From positions 21,742,500 through 21,806,499 of the forward strand of contig JAVTVX010000013.1 of the NCBI GenBank assembly GCA_033439265.1: 64,000 nt of DNA, read 5' to 3'. The DNA comes from Dillenia suffruticosa. Its lineage: Eukaryota > Streptophyta > Magnoliopsida > Dilleniales > Dilleniaceae. A program made the position numbers and the translations under genes. The first letter of the stretch is position 1. Each line of letters starts with the position of its first letter. Below the pieces are notes generated by a model. It saw only the letters and a program-made list of their open reading frames with translations, made no database searches and had not been told where the DNA came from. Positions 12,676-25,227 of this stretch are shown here, one piece after another.

Positions 12676-12826
12676 TGTGAGGAGGAAAGATTTAAAATTG
12701 GTTCTCCCTCTGGTTCTATTAATTCTCAATGTTCTTGCTGTCTAGTCCACGTAGTGAACTTGCTGATTGGGTGTGCGCAGCTTGCTCTCTTTGCCAAGAT
12801 AGCTAAGGTTGGTATGTTTGTCAAGA
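12676..12826 (+). pseudogene. Fragment of a CRINKLY4-related TNFR-like region
   Basis: About 150 bp align by eye with the TNFR-like, cysteine-rich part of the receptor kinase gene at roughly 60,905-61,053 in this window. Shared blocks include GTGTGC.CAGCTTGCTCTCTT and TAGTCCA.GTAGTGA. Frame shifts relative to the parent, loss of a conserved Cys codon and an early stop (TAG CTA becomes in-frame TAA after AGC) show that it is not functional. No kinase or repeat domain sequence accompanies it. Confidence 0.7.
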
Positions 12827-13279
12827 AATCTCTCTGAGGAAAGATTTAAAAATTTAATTTTTATTTTGATAAAATTCTTGGGAATCGAACTGCCCCCGAG
12901 GGTGGGACTGACCACCATGCTACAATGACCGTTTGCCTGTCAATGTCGTTAACAAGCTTCCATTGGGTTATGGTTCAGTCGTTTAATCAAAAACTTAGCG
13001 AGCAGACAGAAAACAAACAAAAGTTCAAATTCAAGGAAAACACACGCCTTGCCCGGGATCAAACTCGAGTCTCTTGGTCAAAATAGCTAATGCTGGTATG
13101 TTTGAGGATCAAACTACCCCCGGGGTGGTATTGACCACTTGCTTGTCAATGTCGTTAATTGGCTTCCATTGGGATCCGGTTTGGTCATTAGTCAAACCCG
13201 GATCTCCCACGACAAAGGTTCTCACCACTATACTATAATGACCTCAGACAAGACTTCAACCCCACATTTCATCAAAATT

Positions 13280-13380
13280 GTCATGAATTTGCTGATAAGG
13301 TATGCACAGCTCGCTATCTTGGCCAAGATAGCTAAAGTTGGCATGTTTGTCAAGAAATCTCATTGAGGAAAGAATTAAAA
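13280..13380 (+). pseudogene. Second copy of the TNFR-like fragment
   Basis: This is a second, more diverged copy of the last 90 bp of the fragment at 12,676, about 530 bp downstream, including GCTAAAGTTGGCATGTTTGT and the following GAGGAAAGA. A third sliver lies near 13,073-13,105. Intervening sequence such as CTTGTCAATGTCGTTAA also repeats, so the whole 12.7-13.5 kb block has been duplicated locally. Confidence 0.6.
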
Positions 13381-13539
13381 TTTAATTTTTATTTCCATTA
13401 TTCTTAGGGATTGATCAGCCCTCAAGGGTGGTACTGACAAGATTTCCCATGTGACAGACGGAGATGCTTTCACTATCCGACAACGACCACAACCTAGATT
13501 CCAACTCTACATTTCGTCCAAATAAACATTTTTTTTCAT

Positions 13540-13733
13540 TCAAAGATATGGAGAAAATCAAACTTTTTTGGATTAAATGAATATGTACTCTACTATCTTA
13601 ATCAGAGATCTCAAATTTAAAACCTGAAAATGAGAAAAAAAATTTGAAAAATCCAATTCTTAGAATGAATCCTAAAATGTTCAAATCGAATTAATTGAAT
13701 AAAATCTGGATATCGGTGATAAAACCTAATAAA
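13540..13733 (+). mobile_element. Degraded SINE-like element
   Basis: The core resembles the SINE at 9,963 (ATCTTAATCAGAGATCTCAAA and a later AAATCGAATTAATTGA segment) and the element ends in an A run at about 13,727-13,738. I could not define a target duplication. Confidence 0.45.
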
Positions 13734-13739
13734 AAAAAG

Positions 13740-14640
13740 AGAGATTTTTGCATGAGGCCCAAATTCAAACCACACGGGATGTGGAGGCCGAAATTTCGAT
13801 TCCTAAGGAACCCCCTCTTATGGTTTCTTTCAATGTAACCTTTCGTTTCTTTTTTTTTTTTTTTTTTTTTTGAGGTTATGTAACATTTTATATGATAATT
13901 CATAGTTTGAGATTATATATAATGTACCTCTTTTGTTTACAGAGATTCTTAAATATGGCTAATCTCTAATTTCATTCATACCTTTAATTCAACAGTGTGT
14001 TTCGTTCTTTGCACCTAGTGTCCCCGGAAAAGGGCAAGTAAATGTAATCCAGATACATTGAAATCAGCATATACTTGGCTCTTTAATAAATGCTCGACAG
14101 CCCGTGGTAGAAAATGTCTGGCAAGAACAATGTCATAGGAAATATGCAAAATGTAGGGTCGAAAGCAAGAACATCTAAAATGAAGCAAAATTTCAAATCC
14201 TACAAATTAAAAACCACTACACTAAAGTACCAACAGTATCAAATTCTCAAAGCAAAGGCTTCCGCATTAGGTAAGCATTCAAACAATTTTTCCAAGCACA
14301 TTCTGCTACCAACAACAATATATTCAATGTCCAAAAACAGTGTACTTTAATGGTGTACTACATGATATATCATTTCAAAATGTATTTGCATGTGATGCTT
14401 ATCAATGTATGAGAGACCACCTACCAAAAAAAAAAAAAAAAAATCAATGTTTGAGAGACCAAGTGTAGATATCATTGCAAGTGTAGATATGCACAATGGT
14501 GTGGACTGTGTGCGTGTGCACGCATGAAGAAAAAGACACCACCCTTTACATCATTGGACAGAAGAAAGCATGAATAGGGAGGGAATCAAAACTGGAAGTT
14601 ATAAAACCAATTCGAGTACAGCCATTTTTAGTAACGGCAT
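13740..14640. other. Intergenic stretch, no gene recognised
   Basis: The sequence holds homopolymer T (about 13,852-13,871) and A (about 14,424-14,443) runs and a duplicated GAGAGACCA phrase near 14,390 and 14,450. I see no coding signal. Confidence 0.45.
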
Positions 14641-14659
14641 CAGCAGATAAATTTCTCTC

Positions 14660-15012
14660 AATGCTTAAAGCTATCCATCTCTATAATAAGCAGCCTACAG
14701 TCCACAAGAAGTGATCTAAATTTAGAGGATCTTCATCAATGGGATTAGTAACATTCACTACTGAGAGTTGGACCATAAAACATGAACAGTAAAGAGCAAC
14801 TTCCTCACAAAGCTTAAGAGAGGTTAAATCTCCTCACATCTTTAAGTTATGCATCTCTACAATAAGCTGCCTACGGTCCACACATAAGTCTAGAAGATCA
14901 TCATACGCGGTATTAACAAAGATTCACTGCCAACTGAGAGTCGGCCCATAAAACATAGAAAGTTAGAGAGCGACTTCCTTACAAAAGGCTCCCAAAAGAA
15001 GCTAAATCTCAA
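14660..15012. repeat. Tandem duplication of about 178 bp
   Basis: Two adjacent, diverged copies share CATCTCTA.AATAAGC.GCCTAC, CTGAGAGT.GG.CCATAAAACAT and CGACTTCCT.ACAAA. The offset between matching blocks is close to 178 bp. No gene is apparent. Confidence 0.55.
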
Positions 15013-16312
15013 CAAGAAAATGATTAATCACAAATAAATGTTCAACAAAAGTCATTGTCGCATTAATAACAAGCTGTCCAAAGATTTGACATCTCTAATT
15101 TTATGTCTTAAACTAACTCTGTTATCACGAGAAGGCCAATATGAAACATCTTATGAGTTTATTCTACTGAAAGAACCAAGAAAAAGAAAAATTTTTACCA
15201 GACACATGAAAATTTGTTATATGGTAAGTAGGCAAACATATAACATGTGAAGACTAAAGTTGTCTGCTTCAAGAAAGATGGTTAACCTTGTCTCCTGAAA
15301 AAACACAAAAGAAGAAAAGGAAAAAAAATGGTACCTTGATGATTTAGAAAACCACCTCTTCAGAAGAGTAGGAAACAGAAATGTGAAAACCACAGATCAT
15401 GTCAGAATAAGTCGTGCGATTCTTATCGATGACACAGCCACAAAAGACAAGTGTTTGGCTTCCTCCTGTTTGCTTTATGTTGACAGAAGTAAAAGTAAAT
15501 CCATAGACTAAAGAGAGTTCATATCAACAATTACAAAGTGTGAAGTGAACAACTTTTGCATCTCAACTGAACTTTCCAAGGGAGAAACTTCCAGATTGGA
15601 TGTGCTTTCTCAAGCAAGTTAGGCCATACCAACCCTCACATTTAGTCAATTCCAAATACCAGTTCAGTCAAATTTCCAGCATAGAAAAATAAATGTTGTA
15701 CTCAAAGCAAAGGTACAATATACACATGATGATTAAAATTATAATATCCATAATTTAAGGAACAATAAGAAGGAAAAAAAATGAGACTGTTTCTTCAATA
15801 CCACCAATCAAGGATTCAATATTACAAATCCCATGCATCACTGTTATTAAGTTCATTTCCTTTATAAGACCAAATCAAGACATGGAATTGGTGCAACAAG
15901 AGCAGCACATATCAACTGTATCACACTTTACATCAAAGTCCGTATTGTGACTCAACCCACAGACCATACTGTAGCTATCGACAAAGCACAGAGTTGTGGA
16001 AGATTAGTAATGACTGCAATCCACGAGCAATATCTGATTTCACGTAATGGAGAATTATATACAAGGGTTCACAAGATTTGGGGCACGGCATGAATTTTAA
16101 ACATATAGTGCACAATATTCTCCACATGCACAAAAACCCTTTCTACAAGAGTTTGTGCTTCCTCCTTAATTTCATGATTGAACTCATTGGCTTTCAAGGT
16201 TGTTCCAAATAAAGAAGTTCAATTAAATTCCAATTTCCACTATTTTAGAACCAAGTAGAATATTTGATAATAGTTAAATAAGAACAATTTACCCCATTTG
16301 GTTCCACGCAAT
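15013..16312. other. Intergenic or intronic stretch, no gene recognised
   Basis: The base composition is less AT-extreme than the flanks, so it could be intron or decayed repeat. I found no open frame with domains and no paired splice sites to build on. Confidence 0.4.
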
Positions 16313-16685
16313 GCAGACACAAGCTCAACAATCTTGAGACTGCATTAATGAACGAAAAGTGGAAGTAGGCCCAGTCACAGTTCAGGACTGGAATCAGAAC
16401 ATCCCTCATGGTTACAAAGAAAAGAACCGGAACCAGAACAGCCCTCATGGTTCCAAACCAGAAAATGAAGCTCATAAAAATCTGAATTGCAGACACAAGT
16501 TCAACAATCTTGAGACTGCATTAATGAACAAAAAAAGGAGCCCAGTCATGGTTCAGGACAGGGCCAGAACCACAACTGGACTGCCAATTCCAGCTCCAAA
16601 GAAATAACCTGAATCAGAACGTTCCTCATGGTTCCAAACCAGAAAATGAAGTTTATAAAAATTGAATTTAGCTGTTTTTAATCAC
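16313..16685. repeat. Tandem repeat of about 176-180 bp, two and a partial copy
   Basis: The block starting GCAGACACAAG at 16,313 recurs at 16,489. Both contain CAACAATCTTGAGACTGCAT and the phrases CAGTCA.GGTTCAGGAC and GGTTCCAAACCAGAAAATGA. A third partial copy of the last phrase starts near 16,629. Confidence 0.65.
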
Positions 16686-17539
16686 AATTGACTAAAAAAC
16701 CTTCCAGCTATCCATTTTTTGACCATTAGGATGGGCATTCTGGTCTTTTCCTCCTTTTGAAAACATTCTAATCATCAAGCCCCCCTTTTTTCTGAATTTC
16801 ACAGTTCAAAACCATGAGGAACCGCCATTCGTTCCCCATTCCGGTTCAGCACATTGCAAACCATAACCAAGCTGTGCACTTCATGGCTCTAGTTCAAACC
16901 AGACTGGATTTGAACCAGTCCGGTTCCAGTCAGGTTCACAGGCTGGGTCTAAAGGGAAGCTAGAAAAGATTACCACCGATCAATTTCAACACAACCGTAG
17001 TTTTACAAGTAAAAAGCAGCAAAGACAACCCACTATGAAGACATTGAATTTAAAGATCTCAATAGTAAGAAAAACCATATTATCAAATATAGGGTTTCAT
17101 TTCAATGGCATTTGGGAATGAAATCAAAGGTGTGTGTATGAAACTCTCTGCCTACACTCTACACAATCATCACTTGAAGATTATTTGACAAGAAATGGGA
17201 GAGAACACAGAGTCATCAACGTCAAGAGGCAGGAGTGAAGTCAAAAAACGTAGTTCCATCAAGAAGACTTGCACAGATCACAACAGCATGTTTCATTGGA
17301 GTATAAGAGAGAATTTGGCCAAGGATGGTATGCTCATTACATCTTCAAAGGGTTAAAATAAAGGTTCTTTGTTACAAAATTTGGGGCTTTAATATATTAA
17401 ACATAAACCAAGGATTCCAAGTCAACAATTCAGGTCATATTGCGATGTTACATTTCTTCTCTAGATTCATACCATGGGGTTGATGTCTTTTTTTATCATT
17501 GTAGATATGCAGATGATGCGCAGAAAATTGACACAACTA

Positions 17540-18260
17540 AGAACACATACTATCTATGGTCTGCATGCCCTGAATAAATGCTGATTGATTATGGCTAGCA
17601 CCCTTTCGATCTGTCAGCCAGTACTTTCACTGGTATTTAAGTGCATCACATGAGACTGGCAGGCCTATGTTGTCTTATCACAGGATTAGGTTGAAACTAT
17701 TACCATCTGGTCCTGGGGCCTTTATAACTGCAGTTTCTCATATAGCATTTTAACTTCATTTTCCTCATAAGTTGCTTCAAGAGCTAATCCATCCTTCAAA
17801 GCAGCATTAAAAGACTACCCCATACACAACAGATTTTATCTAACTTTTTCCTCCTTAAATCTTCATATACTGCTGAGCCACTAGATATTTTACTTCTTGT
17901 AGATCAGATATCCTACTCCCATTCTGATGTACCTGTACACAACCCATAAAATTTCTAGCTCTCTTATTCAGCAAACATGGAAATAGAAAGAGTTGTACTC
18001 CCAGCCTTTTTTCTTGTTAGCATCACCTTTAACCAATGACTTTAAATTGGAGTACTTTCTTTGAGAAATTTCTTCATCGGACGTGTTGCCTCATCTTATC
18101 CATCATGAGCCCCCCAGCCTCTTCAATCTTCTACCAATGTTGCCAAAAGGAAAAGGAAAAACAAAAGGGTTGGCTTTCAATCTTTCTACCAATCCATATC
18201 AATCTTCATTCCTCCAACTTTTTACTAACCTTTTTGACTCCAGCTTTTCTTTTCGTTTAT
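17540..18260 (-). mobile_element. Degenerate LINE (non-LTR retrotransposon) remnant
   Basis: Read on the minus strand the sequence shows broken pieces of a plant LINE ORF2. These include a stretch like ARNFMGCVQVHQNGSRISDLQE (upstream of the reverse transcriptase), then LEATYEENEVK, and, one frame away, APGPDG near 17,705-17,725, the family motif at the start of the reverse transcriptase. Several stops and frame shifts interrupt it, so it is inactive. The limits are approximate. Confidence 0.6.
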
Positions 18261-18533
18261 TTTTCACACTCTTCTACTATAAAAGGATTTCCACCTGCAA
18301 AATCAAGTTCATGAAGCCTGCCTTGAGCTGCCACCAACATTAAAAACTCCCTAAGTAACCCCAAATTGGAAGCGTTTAAAATGGAAAAAGGAGATCATTT
18401 GAAAAGTTTAAGGAATTGAAGAGCTATAAGGAAAATTTTGAGAAGCAAAACAACTAGAATGAAAAGTAAAATGTAAAACAAGGAAAAGTGATAGAATAAA
18501 AATGCGAACATTTGAAAATGATGAATGTGCTTG

Positions 18534-18540
<7 letters not shown>

Positions 18541-18589
<49 letters not shown>
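18541..18589. repeat. (GA)n microsatellite
   Basis: An uninterrupted GA dinucleotide tract of about 24 units. It stands at the left edge of the purine-rich array, where similar but shorter GA runs recur inside the array. Confidence 0.95.
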
Positions 18590-18590
<1 letters not shown>

Positions 18591-18591
18591 A

Positions 18592-21500
18592 TTTAAAGAG
18601 AGAAAAAGAGTGAACAGAAACAAAACAAGATCTAGGGTTACTTGCAAGCCAAGCATCCCGTGGAGGAATATGCACTTCTAAAAGATCTTACTATCCCCAG
18701 TCCGGAATTAATTTAGTTTTATGAGATTGTATATCTAATTGAATTGTGGAATAATGAATATGATAATATCCTTCGTGAATTATTAAAAATCAACTAGGCG
18801 AGTTCGCATTTTACATTATCTACATTTAAAAGATTAAAGAGAAAAAGTGATCCAAAAAACTAAAGAAGGAAAAAGAAAAATATTTTCAAAAGAGAAATCA
18901 ATAAAGCAAAAGGGAAATCAATAACATAGATGTAAAGAAGACCATCAAAACATTAATAAATAAAGGCATAGAGGAAATATCCGAATAGAAGATGACAGTG
19001 CCAAAAATCAATTAAATAGTGCGCTTGAGCAATCAGAGGAGAAACCACGAATAAAAAGAATACAAATAAATAAATAAATAAAGGGAAGGTAAAAAAATAA
19101 TTTAAAATGTTGAAAAATAAAAAGAAAAATAGCTAAAATAAGTTCAAATACTGAAAGTAACATAAATAAAAATACAAATCAAAGAGACACGAAACACATC
19201 ACATTCATAAAAGAATAAAATAAGTGAATACAAAAGATAAAAAAGAAAAGTTAAAGAACAAGTTTAGAATTGGAAGAGGAAGAGAAAGCGAGAGAGGGAG
19301 GGAGGGAGGGAGAGAGCATAAATGAAGGAAAAGAATTCAATAGAAGCAAAATATAGAGAGGGTCAATAAGTTGAATATAGAAATTGTAAAAGATTAAATA
19401 GAATAAAAAAGTAAAAATTCAAAGATGGAAAAAAGGTAGGAGGAAAGATATTTCTCTAAAGAGAACCAAAAAGGAAAAAGGGGACTAAGAAAAAATATAC
19501 AAAGAAAGAAAAATAAATAACAAACAATTAATCATAATGGGAGGACTCACCAACAAAAGTGTGAGAAAATAAATGGAGTGAGAGAGAAGCACACAAACCA
19601 CAAATATGAAAGAACAAAAGAAAAGGAAGATTTAAAAGACTAACCAGAAGAAAAAAAAAAACAATTTGAAACCTGGAAGGAAGAAAAAATTATTAAAAAA
19701 AATAGATAATTGAAAGTGCAATATGGAAACAAATTAAAGAGAAATAAAGCAGTTAAGAGGAGACAAAAGGATAAAACAAGAAAAATAAATAAAAAAATGA
19801 AAATACAAAAGAATAGAGAAGACAATAAAGACGGAGTGTGAATTTAGAAGAAAGAAAGAGATAATCAAAAGTAAAAGAAGGAAACAAGTTAAATTATAAA
19901 TGAGTCAAAGGCAAGTAAAAATCATTAAAAATTCAGTACAGTTAAATACAAAAACATGAAAGAGATGGAAAAGGACAAATTAAAAGAATTGAAAATGGAG
20001 AAACAAAAAACAAAGCAGCGTAATAGGGAAAATAAGAAAGGAGAGATTAAAAAATTAAAAAAACTGATAACAAAATAAATAGGGAATAAGGATATTAATA
20101 CTGAACGGGATTATCAATGTAAAAGCAAAATAAAATAAATAATGATAAATCAAAATATGGACAAAAAATTTAAAAGAAAACAAGCACATAGAACATAAAA
20201 AACAAAATAAAAGAAGAGAAAAGGTATAAAGCAAGAAGCAAAAATGAAATTGAAATGTTGAAAAAGGTGAAAGAAGTCATTTAAAATGTTAAAGTATTAA
20301 AACAACAACAATGCAACAAAACAAAGAGAGAGAAAAAAAGTTAACAGGGAAATATGACATAAGTAAATGCATAAATAAATAAATAAAAGACAAAAAAAAA
20401 TGAATTTGAAACTTAGAGAGAGAGAGAGAGAGCATCTAAAGTAATGGGGAAGAGTTGAAGGGAAGCAAAATATGAAATGCGTTCAAAACAAGGTAAATTA
20501 AGAGAAATAAAATATTGAAAGACCGAAGAGAAGACAAGAAGCAAGTTTTCAAAATTTGGAAAAGGAAAATAATAAAATATATTTTCTAAGGAAAAAGCAA
20601 TGAAAACAGAAAGGGGAATAAGAAAAATAAATCAAAGAGAAATAAAACAATTAAAAAGAAACAAAAAGGTAAAACCAAATTAAAATAACATATGAAAAGG
20701 CAAAAGATAAGATAAGACAGTAACGAAAGGAATGTGAATTTAGAAGAAGAGAAAAGATCATCAAAAGTAAAAGAATCATAAATGAGTCAAGAAAATGAAA
20801 ATCATTGAAAATTCAATACAACGAAATACTAAAACATTAAAGAGAAGAGAAATAGCAAGTTAAAAGAATTGAAAAATAATAAGTATAAAAAAAAAAAAGC
20901 AAGGGAACAAGGAAAATAAGAAAACAGAAGAATTAAAAAAGTGAAAAATTGAGTACAAAAAACATATTAATACTTTGCCAGACAAAATTATCAAAATAAA
21001 ATAAAATAAAATAAAGATAATCAAAATATATACAAAAAATTTTAAAGAAAAAAGCACATAGAACATAAAGAACAAAATCAAAGGAGAAAAAACACAAAGG
21101 GGTAGCAAAAATAAAATTAAAAGGTTGAAAGAGGAGAAGAAGTCATTAAAAATGTTAAAGTATTAAAACAACAAGAAGGCAACAAAACAAAGAGTAAGAA
21201 AATGAGTTAACTGTAAAAGAAAAGGTATAACAAGGAAATTTTTTTTAAAAAAAATGACATAAGGAAACGCATAAATAAATAGATAAAGTATAAGATGAAT
21301 TAGTAGTTCGAAACCGAGAGTAAGAGGGAAAGAGAGGACATTCAAAGTAACGGGGAAGAGTTGAAGAGAACCAAAACATGGAGTGCAGTCAAGACCATGT
21401 AAATTAAGGGAAATAAAAAATTGAAAGACCGAAAAGAAAACAAGAAACAAGTTTGGTATAAATACAATGATAAAAATGAGCATAAAACAATTAAGAAAAA

Positions 21501-23530
21501 TAAGGATAATGGTATAAAAAAAATTAAGAAATAAGGGCATCAAGAAAATACTAGAATGAAAGGACCAAGAAATGTCAAGAGAAAAATATGAAGCATGGAG
21601 AGAACCAACCAAAGCATGGAGAAAAATAAGCACATAAAAAGAGATCAAAGAAAGAAAAAATGCAAAAATCAGGGGGACGCAAAACACACTTAGAAAAGAA
21701 TGCAAATAAATAAATAAATAAATAAAAGTAAGGCAAAAAATAATTTGAAATGTTGAAAAAAAAAAGAAAAATAACTAAATTAAGTTCACGTATTGAAAGA
21801 CTATAAATAAAAATACAAATCAAAGTGCAATGAATCACATAACATCAATAAAAGAATAAAAGTGAATACAAAAAATCAAAAAGAAAAATTAAAGAACGAT
21901 AAAAGAATAGAAGTGAATACAAAAAATCAAAAAGAAAAATTAAAGAACGGGTTTAGAATTGGAGGAGGAAGAGAAAGCAAGAGAGGGAGGGAGAGAGAGC
22001 ACAAATGAAGGAAAAGAATTAAATAAAAGCAAAATATAGAGTGGACCAATAAGCTGAATATAGAGATTGTAAAAGATTAAATAGAATAAAAAAGCAAAAG
22101 TTCAAAGATGGAAAAAAGTAAGAGGAAAGATATTTTTCTAAAGAGAACCAAAAAAGGAAAAAAGGGACTAAGAAAAAAAATACAAAGAAAGAAAAATAAG
22201 TAACAAACAATTAATACCAAAGGAAGGACTCGCTAACAAAAGTGAAATGAAAAAATAAATGGAGCCAGAGAAGAGGACACAAAGCATGGATGTGAAAGAA
22301 TAAAAGAATAGGAAGATTCAAAGTACAATATGGAAGGAAGAAACCTGGAAGGAAGAAAAATTATTAAAAAAAAACATAGATAATTGAAAAGTGCAATATC
22401 ATACTAAATTAAAGAGGAGTAAAACAATTAAGAGGAGACAAAAAGGTAAAACAAGAAAAAAATAAAATAAAATATGAAAATACAAAAAATTAGAGGAGAC
22501 GATAAAGAGGGAGTGTGAATTTAAAAGAACGAAGAGAGAGAGAGATCATCAAAACTAAAAGAAGGAAAAAAGTTAAATCATAAATGAGTCCAAAACAACT
22601 AAATCTTTGAAAATTCAATACAAAGAAATACTAAAACATGAAAGAGAGAAAAAAGATCAAGTTAAAAGAATTGAAAAGGGAGAAATGAAAAACAAAATCA
22701 AAAAGAAAGCAAGGGAACAAGGGGGAAAGAGATTAAAAAAGTAAAAAATTGAGTACAAAATGAAATTGAAATGTTGAAAAAGGAGAAAGAAGCCATTAAA
22801 AACGTAAGTATTAACAGGACAACAAGGCAACAAAATAAAGAGAAATAAAATAAATTAACAGGGAAAGAAAAGGTATAACAAGTTAAAACAAATAAAAACG
22901 ACTTAAGTAAATGCATAAATAAATATATAAAGTACAAGATGAATGGGTTTCAAAACCGAAAGACAGTGAGAGCATTTAAAGTAATAGGGAGAGTTGAAAA
23001 GAAACAAGATATGGCAGGCGGTCATAGCAATGTAAATTGAGGGAAAGAAAATATAGAAAACCGAAAAGAAGACGAGGAAGTTTAAAAAAGTTGAAAAAGG
23101 AAAATGATAAAGATGAGCATAAAACAATTAAGAAAAATAAGGATAATGATACAAAGAAAAAAACAATTAAGAAATAACGAATTCAAAAAAATACTATAAT
23201 GAAAGGACCAAGAAATTTCAAAAGAAGAATATGAAGCATGGAGAGAACCAAACAAAGCATGGAGAAAAATAAAATAAGCGCATAAAAAGAGATCAAAGAA
23301 GAAAAAAATGCAAAAATCAGGAGGGCATAAAACACTTTGAAATGTGGAAGGAGGGAAAAATGTTAAAAATTTTGAAGCATTGAAAGTACAACAAAGAGAC
23401 AAAAAAAGTGGCATGTAAAGAGAAGATAAAACAAGAATAAAATAAACAAAAGAGTAAAATAAGTAAATACAAAAATATTAAAGGAGAACCTAAGAAACGA
23501 GTGCTCATGTGAGAGTGGGAGAGTAAAAGA
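18592..23530. repeat. Purine-biased tandem array, unit near 895 bp
   Basis: For about 5 kb the plus strand is roughly three quarters A and G, with C especially rare (a hand count of one 60-base line gave 46 purines). Blocks recur in order. TCAAAAGTAAAAGAA or a one-base variant starts at 19,864, 20,761 and 22,549, giving offsets of 897 and 1,788. The block around TTTAGAATTGGA recurs near 19,267 and 21,955, about three units apart. GA-rich block heads followed by AAAG.AA.GGGAAGAGTTGAA lie near 20,430, 21,345 and 22,970. ATGAAAGGACCAAGAAAT occurs at 21,556 and 23,199. The units are diverged and carry indels. Minus-strand open frames here are made of Phe, Leu, Ser and Ile and look like a composition effect. 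I see no gene. Confidence 0.75.
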
Positions 23531-23559
23531 GCATATATATATATGCTTGAGATCCAAAA

Positions 23560-25227
23560 CTACTTAATAAAATTTTCTCATTATCTAATTCACAAACCTA
23601 AGGTTTATTTGGATGTGGAGGGATTTAAGGTTATGGAATGGATTTGAAAATCCAAAGTCAAAATTCCTTATTAAGGTCAGAAAGGATTTGAAATGTAAGA
23701 AATTATAATATGTTCTGCTAACTTTGTAGAGATATTTAGAGGCATAAAGAACCCAATTAAAATCAAAATCCTCGGTTGACAGGATTTTGTAAAACAGCCA
23801 ATTTTCAACCTAGAAGTCATACTCTTGCCTCACCTTTCCGGCGACCACTTACATCTCGACCTCTTTTTTTTTCCTCACTTTTCTGGCAACCATTATCCGT
23901 GAAGGTGTGAGAATCACCACCATTATTTCCACAATTTTCCTCATCATCAAGCACTAACTACAAAACCCCAAAACCCTATCCTAAACCACCATCTCCATTG
24001 CCATCATGATCACCATGATGGCAGCCACAAGCCTCTATTTCCATAATGGCTACAAGCCTTCTTTAGTTCTTCTCCTTCAGCCTATCTCTTACCCTAATAT
24101 ACCACCACCAATCAGCAGCATCACAATCCCAACAAAACCTCTTTCCCTTTTCTACATTTCTCTCATTACAATTTCTCATTCTCAACCAAAAAACTCCCAC
24201 ACACTTAATTATGTCCCTTAATTTAAAACAATCTTTCTCTTTTGATTTAGGGTAGAGAATTGGCCCTGATTTCATCTCACATAGCTCTTTATGCTTTTTC
24301 TTTTATGGTCTTTATGCTCTTTCTATGATCGTTTGATGGATTTTGTTTTGCCAAAAAATTGTGCAATTTTATAATAGCAACAAACTTACAAAATTCATCC
24401 TAAAATTCCGAACACAAAATTCACTAATTTGTGGAGTTCAAAATGTCATTCATTTCAAAATTCATATGATTTTAAATTAAAACCCACAAAACCACTTAAT
24501 TTTTAGAAAAAATTCATCAAACTTCCTAATTTGAATCTATCGTGCTTTGTGAAGTGATGATGGGTGTGGAAACAGAGAAGGAAACTTCAGCCAATTGAAT
24601 GAAAACTTAATATCATATCCTTGAAAGGTTCAAACACGTTACAACCAATAAACAATGAATCTTTGTGCAACAAAGCATCAAGGAATCTTCGGTTGATCTA
24701 GAATTCTGTGAAACAAAATCACTTATTTTTTCGAGCACATAAGCTGAGGATAATGTATAGAAAATACAATTATATTACTTAGAGCGTCAATTTCTTAGAG
24801 TAATAACATTAATCCCAAAAATTGGACAGTGAAAAGACAAGTATCAAATTAATGACTCCAAAGCATGATATCATTAAAATGTAAGACCGACAAATAAAGG
24901 ATTGAAGAGAAATGCCTATATAACTAAAGGTGCCGTAGATACATTGTAAATTATTCTAGTTCACAATAATGATATCTCTCAAATACATGCATCAAACCAA
25001 TCCTAATCATGAAGAAACAAACCATGCATATAAACAATTTGGGGGACATGCATAGATCAACTAATATTCTTTTTCAAAAACCATTAGACGTTCTGGGGTT
25101 TCAAACCACCCAAAAAGAACGGATTCATGGCCATTGGGGGCCATTTATACTGAAATGGCAGCATCTTAAGAATGTAAGAAAATAGATCAATAAATACAAG
25201 GAAAAGAACCTTAACCCTAGAAGAGAC
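23560..25227. other. Intergenic stretch, no gene recognised
   Basis: Strand bias returns to normal here. A short open frame at 24,006-24,221 and its antisense partner show no family features or splice context. I find no repeat link to the rest of the window. Confidence 0.4.

Noticed and set aside
18395-18675. Overlapping minus frames with Ser-Leu repeats
   Set aside because: These are the three-frame translation of the (GA)n microsatellite at 18,541-18,589.
21163-21705. 180-codon minus-strand open frame, and many shorter ones between 19.6 and 23.6 kb
   Set aside because: They consist almost wholly of Phe, Leu, Ser, Ile and Tyr, follow the pyrimidine bias of the strand, have no conserved domain and are interrupted at different places in neighbouring repeat units.
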